64,000 nucleotides of DNA from Pseudomonadota bacterium (GTDB taxonomy: Bacteria; Pseudomonadota; Gammaproteobacteria; Burkholderiales; Rhodocyclaceae), in NCBI GenBank assembly GCA_018262095.1, contig JAGTRW010000014.1, positions 1 through 64,000 of the forward strand, in the 5' to 3' direction. The notes below the pieces were generated by a model. The model was given only the letters and a program-made list of their open reading frames with translations, did not search any database and was not told the origin of the DNA. The position numbers and the translations under genes were made by a program. Positions 10,011 through 17,947 of the stretch are shown one piece after another. The stretch's first letter is position 1. The number at the start of each line of letters is the position of its first letter.

Positions 10011-11342
10011 ATGTCAGAGACATCGAATTTTGGAGAAGTTCCCTACGATAGGCTGCTGCGCCTTTTTTCGAGTGAAGCAGGCTCGAGCCCGGCTCTGGTC
10101 TGGCGCGCAGACCTGGTAAAAAACGAAATATCATTCCTCTGCGACGTTGCCATCCCCGGCATGGAGAACATCATCCCCGGCCTGCTGCAAGATGCTGCCG
10201 GCGCTGAATCCATTCTCGCGGCACAAGACCGGGAAGCTTTCACCCGCTTCCACGAACGGATGCGCCAGCGCCAACCTGTATCCGAGGTGTTCCGCGTGCA
10301 TGGCCGCGACGGCCTGATGCGCTGGCTTTATATTCTGGGCACGCCGGATCCGGAAATCAGCTTCGGCTATCTTGGTCTGGTAACCGACTGCACGGGAATT
10401 GCCAACGGCATTCTACAACGAGGCAGCGAAACCGGCATCGCCGAGCATGTCGAGCTTTTCGACAACCCAGTTTTCATGGCGGAATGCCGCAGCCGACGGG
10501 TATTTGCCGCCAATGCGCCAGCGCGTGAGATCTTTGGCATCGACCCGAAAAACAAACCCGTTATTCTTTCCGATATTTTCGCCGCGAATGCCGACGCCTA
10601 TATGCGCGACATCTACGAGCGACTGCTGTTCTCCTGCGCCTGGAACGGCCTGCTCACCCTCAACAACGCCCAAGGGCAAGCGATCGTATGCATGAGCCGG
10701 GTGCGTGCCTACGACCGCGACGGACACAGCTTGCTCTGGTTCTCGCTGAGCCCGCGCCAACCTGCCAAAGAGACCGCCCCCCCGCTCCCCCCCTCGCCCA
10801 AGGTTGAGATAGGGCTTGCCGATGCGAACGATATCCGCGGCCTTCTGCACGTGCTTCTCGACAATCAACCCAAGAGCCACCACGTTGACGCCGTCATGCT
10901 CTCGCAGATATTCATCGCCGCAGGACGAGTGGCCGTCACCGGCGTCGGCAAGCCGTTTGAAAGTGACAGCGAGAACGATGCCCACCCCTATTCCGGCTCA
11001 ATCGCCGAAAACATGGTCCTGTTCGGACTGCCCCACATCATCGTCAAGGACACCACCAAAAGCATCAAGCCGATCGACTGGGCACTTTTCATTCCCAAGG
11101 GCATCCGCTCTTATCTGGCCCTGCCCTTCTACGTTGAAGGCGTTCTGCGCGAAGTCGTGATTTTTTGCTCCAGTCAGCCCGGGAACTTTGACGAAGCCAA
11201 GCTTCCCGTTTATTCCGGCTTGGCCAAGAGCCTGTGGGCCGAACTTCCCAGAGTACTGCCGAACTTGATGCAATCGCCCGCGCCGCAGAATTTGGTCCAA
11301 CCAGATAGCGAATCGCCCGCCAATCAAACGAATCAGGAGTAA
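10011..11342 (+). CDS. PAS/GAF-like sensory protein without output domain
   Basis: A 443-aa soluble protein. Residues ~20-120 look like a PAS fold with a PAC-type segment (VFRVHGRDGLMRWLYILG). A second PAS-like unit follows (~145-245, with FMAECRSRRVFAANAPAREIFG), and the C-terminal ~270-415 resembles a GAF domain (AVMLSQIFIAAGRVAVTG ... SYLALPFYVEGVLREVVIFC). No kinase, GGDEF, EAL, HTH or methyl-accepting domain is present. ATG 10011 is preferred over an in-frame TTG six bases upstream. A GntR regulator gene follows on the same strand after 186 nt. The function is unknown; it may sense a signal for the downstream cluster (inference). Confidence 0.6.
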   Translation: MSETSNFGEVPYDRLLRLFSSEAGSSPALVWRADLVKNEISFLCDVAIPGMENIIPGLLQDAAGAESILAAQDREAFTRFHERMRQRQPVSEVFRVHGRDGLMRWLYILGTPDPEISFGYLGLVTDCTGIANGILQRGSETGIAEHVELFDNPVFMAECRSRRVFAANAPAREIFGIDPKNKPVILSDIFAANADAYMRDIYERLLFSCAWNGLLTLNNAQGQAIVCMSRVRAYDRDGHSLLWFSLSPRQPAKETAPPLPPSPKVEIGLADANDIRGLLHVLLDNQPKSHHVDAVMLSQIFIAAGRVAVTGVGKPFESDSENDAHPYSGSIAENMVLFGLPHIIVKDTTKSIKPIDWALFIPKGIRSYLALPFYVEGVLREVVIFCSSQPGNFDEAKLPVYSGLAKSLWAELPRVLPNLMQSPAPQNLVQPDSESPANQTNQE

Positions 11343-11502
11343 ATCGACTGCGTTTTGTCACATAACACAGTGATTTATGGTGGTTATATTTTGTTTATTG
11401 CAACACTAAACTGCACCAACCAGATGAAAATATAGCTTGTAAGTCGTCATGGCGGGGGATAGGATTGCGCATCTCTGATTCGCAACAACTTACCCACGAG
11501 GC

Positions 11503-11519
11503 ATCTGGCTGGACCAGAT
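11503..11519 (+). promoter_or_regulatory. FadR-like palindromic operator at the gntR start
   Basis: The 17-bp sequence ATCTGGCTGGACCAGAT has 6-bp inverted arms ATCTGG/CCAGAT. It closely resembles the fadB FadR operator of E. coli as I recall it (same arms, 14 of 17 positions). It ends 9 nt before the ATG of a FadR/FCD-type GntR gene and covers where its ribosome site should be, which suggests autorepression (inference). Confidence 0.6.
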
Positions 11520-11528
11520 AAACAAAAA

Positions 11529-12206
11529 ATGCCCACGACTTGCACCGAACGGATTCTCGACCTCGTCGCCAATCTTAGACTCGAGAAAGGGGACCGCTTG
11601 CCAGGCGAACGGGACCTCGCCCAACAACTCGCTGCCAGCCGCAACACGGTACGCGAGGCACTGATCACACTGGCTGCCCGCGGACAGATCGAGATACGTG
11701 AGCGCAGCGGCTGCTATCTGATCTCAGCCCAAACGCAACTCCCTTGGCACAACCTGCGCGCCGACGCCGAAGCCACGATCGACGCTCTACGCGCCGTCGG
11801 TCCGCATCTCGCCGCACGCACCGCGAAACATTGCCAGGCTGAACATATCCGCCTGCTGGAAGCCGCTACTGCGCGCCTTGGGCAACATCTGGTCGATCGC
11901 AACGCGACCGAGTTGGCGAGCGACTACGTTTCTTTCTTCGGCGTTTTGGCATCCCTCGCTGGGAACCCCTACCTAGACATGCTGATGAAAGAAATCGTCG
12001 CCGCCCGCAGCCAGCTCACCGCTGCGACAAGCCTGGACAAAGCCAAGGCGGGTTCCTTCTTTGAATTGCACATCAGCTTGCTGCAGGCCATTCAGGCCCA
12101 CGACGCGCGCCGCGCACAATTGCTGGCGGCGCACGGGCTCGATGCTTTTGCCGTCATGCTGGGACACGCCCAAGCGCCACAAAAACCGCGCGGGCAAAGC
12201 TCATGA
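11529..12206 (+). CDS. GntR-family (FadR/FCD subfamily) transcriptional regulator
   Basis: A 225-aa repressor-type protein. The N-terminal winged helix has the GntR signature LRLEKGDRLPGERDLAQQL followed by SRNTVREALITLAARG (residues ~15-55). The C-terminal all-helical FCD-like ligand domain (~85-215) contains the D...H...H pattern expected for metal/carboxylate-binding members (FFELHISLLQAI supplies one His). Such regulators often respond to organic acids. A FadR-like palindrome overlaps its translation start, and its stop codon overlaps the start of the next small gene. It probably controls itself and the downstream membrane-protein/MBL cluster (inference). Confidence 0.85.
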   Translation: MPTTCTERILDLVANLRLEKGDRLPGERDLAQQLAASRNTVREALITLAARGQIEIRERSGCYLISAQTQLPWHNLRADAEATIDALRAVGPHLAARTAKHCQAEHIRLLEAATARLGQHLVDRNATELASDYVSFFGVLASLAGNPYLDMLMKEIVAARSQLTAATSLDKAKAGSFFELHISLLQAIQAHDARRAQLLAAHGLDAFAVMLGHAQAPQKPRGQSS

Positions 12207-12397
12207 ACCGCCGGGAATTCTTTGCCAGGAGCAATCCGCTGCGAACCGATTCAGGGGACCGCGCCACAGCACATGAACTGACAGCGTTCGACAGAAACGA
12301 GCTGTTCATGCGCGCCATGGCGCAAGGCATCGACCCCGCGACAGTAGACCCCGAGCGACTACCCGAGCTGCTCGGTCTGAAGGCAGGAGAAACGTAA
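12203..12397 (+). CDS. Small uncharacterised protein coupled to gntR
   Basis: A 64-aa protein (MNRREFFARSNPL...). Its ATG overlaps the gntR stop by 4 bases (ATGA), a sign of translational coupling. It is polar, with no hydrophobic segment. The start resembles a twin-arginine motif (NRREFF) but no signal-peptide core follows. The C-terminal half is acidic with a repeated-looking GIDPATVDPERLPELLGL segment. I do not recognise the family. It is supported by the overlap and by the operon context, less by sequence. Confidence 0.55.
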   Translation: MNRREFFARSNPLRTDSGDRATAHELTAFDRNELFMRAMAQGIDPATVDPERLPELLGLKAGET

Positions 12398-12477
12398 GGT
12401 AGTAGACGACACGCAGAAGGAAACAAAAAAGCCGAAATTCCCCGCGACAAGAAAACCATCGATCAAGGAGATCACTC

Positions 12478-13887
12478 ATGGAAGCGCAGAACAGAAACAT
12501 AAGTTACCTGGAGAGCCGCAAGCTGGTAAAACGCTGGCGGGGTCCATTACCGGCGATAGCCAACCTGCTCATGATATTCGCCCTGTTTGGCGTCACCTGG
12601 TGGATATTTCAGGACCCCCGCGGCATTATGCGCATGTACACGCCCTATGTCGGCTATATGATCTGCCGCTGGATGCTTATCCTGCTCATTTGGGTGGCTT
12701 ATATTTTCGACTTCTGGCCGTTCAAGCGAAGCTGGCTAAACAAGGCCCATCCGGTCACCAAAGGGGTCGTCCTGACCACCGTCAGCGTCGTCGCCATGAT
12801 GTTGTTGATCAAGGGCTTCTTCATGGGCCTGCTCGGTCAGTACGGCATCGCCTATTTCAGTCCCGATCGGCTGCATGCCATGGGCCTGACCGAGTTTTAT
12901 GCCGAGGAATACTCGACCGAGGCGATCATGATGTTCGCCGCCATCGCCTCGTGGCTCGCGCCGTCCTGGGTCGTCGCCTGCGAAAACGCCCCCTGGCAAA
13001 AACTGACACAACCCGCGCGCGGCATCACCATCGCGGTGGTGACTTTCTTCCTGTCGACGATCGTCTATTTCCTCACCATGCATTCGCACATGGCGATCTT
13101 GTTCGACCCCTGGCAGAAGTACACCGCGATCACCCCGCCCTATTGGGAAGGGTTCGCCAACACCGTGTCGGGGAATTTCCACATCGCCTGGATCATGAGC
13201 TGCACCGTCACCGTCTGGGTCTATGAGAGCATCTGGGAGCGTTACCCGTTCAACCTGATCAAGACCAACTGGTTGCGCCGCACGTCGGCCTTCTTCGGCA
13301 TCATCGCCGTGGCCCTGTGCATGTGCTTCTTCATTTACTACGCACAAGACCTGATGTGGGGCGAAACCGTCCGCGGTACACGCCGTGAGATGGCGCCCGA
13401 CTGGCGTTGGCTGCACGTCGGCGAAACGGCGATCTTTTGGCTAGTCGGCGTATTGGGGCTCAACTTCTACGGCGGCAACTGGCCGACCAAGTTCAGCCGC
13501 CCGGTTAACGTCTTCCTGCGCACCATAATCAGCCTGCTCATCGGCGGCGCAGTCTACGTCCTTTACTACAAATACGCCCATCTCTTCCTCGGCACGCAAA
13601 AAGGCTTTGCCCATCCGCAGCAGTTCCCGATGATCCCGATGATCTGGCTGATCAACATTGCGCTGATCAACCAGTGGTTCATGGATGGCTGGCCTGGCTG
13701 GAAAGCGGTTCCCAAAACTGAAACGGAGCTCAACGAAGTCGAGTCCGCCGTGATTGCCCACGACGTCTCGTGGACGCCCAGCCTGGCCAGAGGATTGGCG
13801 GTCGGCGCAACGGCAGGCGTCACGATCTACTTCGGGGTGATCAACATCCTGCCGTGGATTTCTCAAAATGTTCAGATTATCAAGTAA
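12478..13887 (+). CDS. Polytopic membrane protein of unknown family
   Basis: A 469-aa inner-membrane protein with about 10-11 hydrophobic segments (roughly residues 26-44, 55-78, 93-114, 144-163, 177-198, 234-252, 272-292, 318-337, 349-368, 388-405 and 445-462). It is rich in Trp, Tyr and His, with polar motifs between or inside segments (FLTMHSHMAILFDPWQKY, SGNFHIAWIM, WRWLHVGETAIFW) that could bind metal or substrate. I recognise no transporter or enzyme signature. A strong AAGGAGATCACTC ribosome site precedes ATG 12478. The Tat-exported MBL gene follows after 21 nt, so the two are probably expressed together and may work as a pair at the membrane (inference). Confidence 0.75.
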   Translation: MEAQNRNISYLESRKLVKRWRGPLPAIANLLMIFALFGVTWWIFQDPRGIMRMYTPYVGYMICRWMLILLIWVAYIFDFWPFKRSWLNKAHPVTKGVVLTTVSVVAMMLLIKGFFMGLLGQYGIAYFSPDRLHAMGLTEFYAEEYSTEAIMMFAAIASWLAPSWVVACENAPWQKLTQPARGITIAVVTFFLSTIVYFLTMHSHMAILFDPWQKYTAITPPYWEGFANTVSGNFHIAWIMSCTVTVWVYESIWERYPFNLIKTNWLRRTSAFFGIIAVALCMCFFIYYAQDLMWGETVRGTRREMAPDWRWLHVGETAIFWLVGVLGLNFYGGNWPTKFSRPVNVFLRTIISLLIGGAVYVLYYKYAHLFLGTQKGFAHPQQFPMIPMIWLINIALINQWFMDGWPGWKAVPKTETELNEVESAVIAHDVSWTPSLARGLAVGATAGVTIYFGVINILPWISQNVQIIK

Positions 13888-13908
13888 TCCACAGAAGGAG
13901 AATAAATC

Positions 13909-15072
13909 ATGACTGACGACATCACCACACCCCGCCGAAATTTCGTCAAAGGCGTTGCGACCGGCGTGATTGGCGGAACCCTTGCCGGAATGGGGTTTTA
14001 TTCCTATACCAACTCGGCCTACAGCCGCCTACCCAAGGTTGCCCGCGAGCAACAGGAGTTCGGTGCAGTTCGCAGCGTCAAGGTGACCGCGATTTCGGAA
14101 ACCAGTTGGTTCAATAACGCCCACTTGATGGAAGACATTCAAAAGTCGGGCGGCCTGCTGGTCGATCAGTACACGATCGGCTGGGGCCCCTTCGGCAACG
14201 GCAAGGGCCCCGGCAAAGGCAGCTATGAAGAAGGGATTGCCAAGATCAAAAAAATGATCCCAGGCGATCTAGAGGAAGCCTGGGCGCTTCAGGAAAAATC
14301 ATCATTGCACCCCGACAACCCCGGCGGATTTTCCACCCTGATCGAGGTCGAGGATCTGGACGGCAGCAAACACAAGTACTTGCTCGATACCGGCTGGTCC
14401 TACGCCTGGATGGATCAAAGCTTCAAGCGCGAGGGCATCGACCAGATGCTCAAATCGGGCGAAATCGAAGCGCTGATCCAGACCCATGAGCATTTCGACC
14501 ACTTCTTCGGCTTTCCCGTCGCGATGAAGTACAACAACAAGCTCCCGCTCTACATCCACAACGGCTTTTATAAGGAGGGGCGGCAATACATCGTCGATTC
14601 CGGCTATAAGGGCGATCCGATTGTCGTCGACAAGGAACTCACTCCCATTCGTCCCGGCATGATGTTGATGAAGTTCGACGTGCCGATCATCTGTCGCGTT
14701 TTCGGCGAAACATCGCTCGCCTTCAACGTCAAGGACAAGGGCTTGGTTCTGATTTCGGGTTGCAACCATCAAGGCATCCTGCAAATGACCAGCACCGCGA
14801 TGAAGAAGCTGAAATACGACAATGACCGCTTCTACGGCCTGTATGGCGGCCTGCACATTTCACCATTCGAAGATTGGGACCCGAAATACGACGATCTCGT
14901 AATCTCGCTCGGCAAATGGAACTTCGAAAAAGTCGGCTGCAACCATTGCACCGGCCACCTCACCGCCAGGAAGTTCATCGAACGCGGTTATCCGGTGGTA
15001 CGCGGCACCGCGCGCTTCCGGTCCTCAACGCCGGATTACCTGGGCAACGGCGACACCATTACCTTCGGCTAG
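13909..15072 (+). CDS. Tat-exported metallo-beta-lactamase-fold protein (COG1237-like)
   Basis: A 387-aa protein. The N-terminus carries a twin-arginine signal (TPRRNFVKG, then a hydrophobic GVIGGTLAGMGFYSY core), so it should be exported folded with its metals. The MBL fold is shown by the metal motif H193-E-H-F-D-H198, the downstream SGCNHQG, GGLHISP and NHCTGH motifs. This set (Cx(H/N)..G, GGxH, NHCTG) matches the family annotated as 7,8-dihydropterin-6-yl-methyl-4-aminobenzene phosphate synthase, whose members have diverse or unknown roles. The GGAG ribosome site is good. It sits 21 nt after the membrane protein and 57 nt before the CobW-type GTPase. The substrate is unknown. Confidence 0.85.
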   Translation: MTDDITTPRRNFVKGVATGVIGGTLAGMGFYSYTNSAYSRLPKVAREQQEFGAVRSVKVTAISETSWFNNAHLMEDIQKSGGLLVDQYTIGWGPFGNGKGPGKGSYEEGIAKIKKMIPGDLEEAWALQEKSSLHPDNPGGFSTLIEVEDLDGSKHKYLLDTGWSYAWMDQSFKREGIDQMLKSGEIEALIQTHEHFDHFFGFPVAMKYNNKLPLYIHNGFYKEGRQYIVDSGYKGDPIVVDKELTPIRPGMMLMKFDVPIICRVFGETSLAFNVKDKGLVLISGCNHQGILQMTSTAMKKLKYDNDRFYGLYGGLHISPFEDWDPKYDDLVISLGKWNFEKVGCNHCTGHLTARKFIERGYPVVRGTARFRSSTPDYLGNGDTITFG

Positions 15073-15129
15073 AAGGCATCCTCGGGCCGCGCCTCGTGCG
15101 CGGCCTTCCCCCGATCGATAAGGTAATCC

Positions 15130-16932
15130 GTGCCTATTTCCTTTTTCAGTCCCGATTCCGAACACCTGCCGACGCCGGCGGATCTTTTTTCCCTGCCCCC
15201 CAACTGGATGACTGCCGCGTGTATGGACAGTCGCTTCCGGCGACTTTCCGGCTGGCTCGGGTTGGCGCCTGCGGCCTCGGTCCCGCGCGCCTTCACCTGC
15301 CGCATCAAGACACGCCCCGGCATCTTCGGCTTTTTACCCCTAGCGGCACGGCCAGCTGATTTGTCGATGGCCGATTTCCGCTTGTTCTATTTTCCCGCGC
15401 TCGACGACCCGATGATCGAGCGCGTTTCGCTTCCTGCCGCCATCGCCGCCGCCTCGCCCGAGGCCATGAAACTGATCCGCGACTTCCCCGCGCATCCGGA
15501 ATTTTCAGCGCTCTTCGCCATCGCCGAAATGCAGCTGGCTTTGACTCATCCCGAACACGCGTTGGGCCTCGCGCTGACCGCGCCGACGCGCCGACGCATT
15601 AGCGTACCCGCTGGAATCGCCGCTCCTGGCGGGGACTGGTTGGTGCCGCCCGGCGGTTTGGAGGAAGACCTGCCCGCCTTTGACCTGGCGCGCGATCTAT
15701 TCCGTATTCTTGCCGCCGGAGTCGCGGCAACGATGCAGGCAGCGCCCGACGCCATGCTTGCTGCGGAGGCCCCGGCGACCTGGCTGACGCGACACGCCGA
15801 CGGCAGCATGACGCCTTCCGAGGCAGCGGATGACCGCCTGCGTACCGAGCTTCTGACCTGGGGAACAGCGACCCGCGCTGCCTGGCCTGAGGCCACGCTG
15901 CCCGTCGCCGCCGGACCTTACCAGCTGCTGCGCGTCGCCGCCGGCGTCGAAGCGCCCAGCGTAGAAGACTGCGCCGCGCTCAAGCGCCCGCGACTGGTGG
16001 TCCTGAGCGGCTTTCTCGGTGCCGGAAAGACCTCGTTCCTCAACCAATTCATTGAATTTCACCTCGCCCGCGACCAACTGGTCGCCGTGATCCAGAACGA
16101 GATCGGCGAGACCGGCGTCGACGCCCATCTGCTCGAAGGCGAGGATTCGGTGCTGGCAATCGACGCCGGTTGCGTCTGCTGTTCGCTGGCGGGAAGCCTG
16201 ACGCGAGGAATTCGTCAGCTTACCGCCAGCCTGGCCCCCGAATTCATCGTATTGGAGACGACCGGCCTCGCCAATCCGATGAATATGATCGATGAATTCC
16301 ACGAAATCGGCGACCTGGCAGAACTCGCCGCCGTGATCTCGGTGGTCGACGCCGCACGCTTTCGCGACAATCTCGCCGCCTCGGGCGTCACGGCGGAGCA
16401 AATTCGCGCCGCCGACACCGTCATCCTCAACAAGTGCGACCTGGTGACCGACGCCGAACGCACTGAAATCGAAGCGCAGATCCAAAGCATCAACCCACAG
16501 GCGCGCCTTATCGCGGCAGTCAATGGCCGGGTCAAACCCGCGGTCTTCGGCGAAGGCCTGTCACGCCACAGCGAAAACAAAGCAAAGTCCGTCTGCGATT
16601 GCGCCGGACACCAGCACGTCCACGGCGTCACTCACGCGGACGAAGGCTTCTCCGCGTTGCGCTTGGCCCTTGCGCCAGCAATCGACCGCGACCTCCTGAC
16701 GCGCACCCTGCAGGCAAGTCCGCCCTGCGTACTACGCATCAAGGGCGTCGCACTGCTTTCCGACATCGATGCGCCGCAAGTGATCCAATACATCCCGGGC
16801 CATGTCGATTTCGAGCCCGTCCTCAGCGCCGCCGCAGACGCCCCTTTTGTTCTGATTATCGGGCGAGGCCTCGACGCGGCGGCGATAAGACAGCGGTGGC
16901 TCCCACTGCTTGACCAGGAGATGAACGCATGA
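15130..16932 (+). CDS. CobW/COG0523-family GTPase with a novel N-terminal domain
   Basis: A 600-aa protein in two parts. Residues ~1-285 match no family I recognise; they are soluble and Ala/Pro rich, with a GTG start at 15130 after TAAGG. Residues ~288-600 are a G3E GTPase: Walker A G294-FLGAGKT301, the metal motif C348-V-C-C351 (family CxCC), QNEIGETGVD, VLETTGLANP and NKCD, and a CobW C-terminal domain. A Cys/His-rich segment (CDCAGHQHVHGVTH from residue 489) lies between them. The family consists of metallochaperones for Zn or Co and of metal insertases. Its stop overlaps the exbB start (ATGA). A role in loading metal into the neighbouring exported MBL enzyme, or in regulating metal uptake, is inference. 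Confidence 0.85.
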   Translation: MPISFFSPDSEHLPTPADLFSLPPNWMTAACMDSRFRRLSGWLGLAPAASVPRAFTCRIKTRPGIFGFLPLAARPADLSMADFRLFYFPALDDPMIERVSLPAAIAAASPEAMKLIRDFPAHPEFSALFAIAEMQLALTHPEHALGLALTAPTRRRISVPAGIAAPGGDWLVPPGGLEEDLPAFDLARDLFRILAAGVAATMQAAPDAMLAAEAPATWLTRHADGSMTPSEAADDRLRTELLTWGTATRAAWPEATLPVAAGPYQLLRVAAGVEAPSVEDCAALKRPRLVVLSGFLGAGKTSFLNQFIEFHLARDQLVAVIQNEIGETGVDAHLLEGEDSVLAIDAGCVCCSLAGSLTRGIRQLTASLAPEFIVLETTGLANPMNMIDEFHEIGDLAELAAVISVVDAARFRDNLAASGVTAEQIRAADTVILNKCDLVTDAERTEIEAQIQSINPQARLIAAVNGRVKPAVFGEGLSRHSENKAKSVCDCAGHQHVHGVTHADEGFSALRLALAPAIDRDLLTRTLQASPPCVLRIKGVALLSDIDAPQVIQYIPGHVDFEPVLSAAADAPFVLIIGRGLDAAAIRQRWLPLLDQEMNA

Positions 16933-17534
16933 CCTGGATCGCACAAGGCGGCATGATGACCTGGCCGCTGCTCGCTTTGTCAGCAGTGGTGCTGGCCATC
17001 CTGATCGACCGCGGCATCGTCTTTTCAACCCTGCGTCTGCCCAGCGCGGCAGAAGAAACCGCGCTACTGGACGCGCTGCGAAAAGGCGACCAGGAAGCAG
17101 CCCGCGCACTGACCGAATCATCGGCGCCCGCCTTGCAGGCACTGATCGAGGCTCTGGGTTCTGACGAACCCGCCGCAGTCCGCGAATGCGACGCGGCAAT
17201 CCGCGTCGAAGAAGTGGTTCGCTCGCTTGACCGCCATCTCGGCGTTCTGGCGTTGGCGACGCGAGTCGCTCCGCTGATGGGCCTGCTCGGCACCATCTTG
17301 GGAATCATCCTGACCTTTTCCCATTTATCCTCGTTGCACGGCGCGGTCGATATGTCGTCGCTCGCGGAAGGGATCTGGCAGGCTTTGATCGCCACGGCCA
17401 TTGGACTTTTCATCGCCATTCCGGCGGTGTTCGCACACCACGCCTTCCTGCGCCGCGAAGAATTCGTTGCCTTCTCGCTCGCTCGTCTCGCCAACCGGGC
17501 TCTGGCACGCAAGAATGCCGAAGCGACGCCGTGA
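16929..17534 (+). CDS. exbB: MotA/TolQ/ExbB proton-channel family protein
   Basis: A 201-aa inner-membrane protein with three hydrophobic segments (about 9-30, 112-133, 150-172) and the family core RVAPLMGLLGTILGIILTF followed by the IWQALIATAIGLFIAIPA segment. ExbB with ExbD forms the proton-driven motor that energises TonB. It overlaps the upstream GTPase gene by 4 bases and the downstream exbD gene by 4 bases, so all are translationally coupled. I call it ExbB rather than TolQ or MotA because an ExbD and a TonB gene follow and no tolA/B or motB is present. Confidence 0.88.
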   Translation: MTWIAQGGMMTWPLLALSAVVLAILIDRGIVFSTLRLPSAAEETALLDALRKGDQEAARALTESSAPALQALIEALGSDEPAAVRECDAAIRVEEVVRSLDRHLGVLALATRVAPLMGLLGTILGIILTFSHLSSLHGAVDMSSLAEGIWQALIATAIGLFIAIPAVFAHHAFLRREEFVAFSLARLANRALARKNAEATP

Positions 17535-17947
17535 TTTCGCTTAAACCTCGCCATCGAGAAACCCCGCTGCCGGATCTCACGCCGCTGCTCGACACGGTGT
17601 TCATCCTGCTCTTTTTCTTTGTCATCGCCGCAGCCTTTGCGATCCATGGTGTCGATCTGCGCTTGCCGAAATCATCGGCCGCCAGCAGTTATGCCGGACA
17701 CCCGATCGAAATCCAGCTTTCCGCCGACGGTACCCTGCACCACCATGGCGAATTGATTACGCTGCGCGACGTGGCCTTCCTGGTCCGCAACAACACCAAA
17801 GGCGAGAGCAGCAACCGCCAGATTCTGCTGGTCCCCGACCGCCAGGCGAGCGTCGGTGATTTCATGGCAACGGTCGGCGCGATCCGCGACAACGGCGGCG
17901 ACCGCCTGGTCATCGCCGCCGAACCCGCCGCCGCCGACAAACCGTGA
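17531..17947 (+). CDS. exbD: ExbD/TolR-family biopolymer transport protein
   Basis: A 138-aa protein with the ExbD layout: a short cytosolic N-terminus, one membrane segment containing the key Asp (PDLTPLLDTVFILLFFFVIA, residues ~14-33) and a periplasmic domain ending in the GDFMATVGAIRDNGGDRLVIA phrase. It has a GTG start overlapping the exbB stop (GTGA). It forms the ion-translocating complex with ExbB and transmits energy to TonB. Confidence 0.9.
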   Translation: MISLKPRHRETPLPDLTPLLDTVFILLFFFVIAAAFAIHGVDLRLPKSSAASSYAGHPIEIQLSADGTLHHHGELITLRDVAFLVRNNTKGESSNRQILLVPDRQASVGDFMATVGAIRDNGGDRLVIAAEPAAADKP

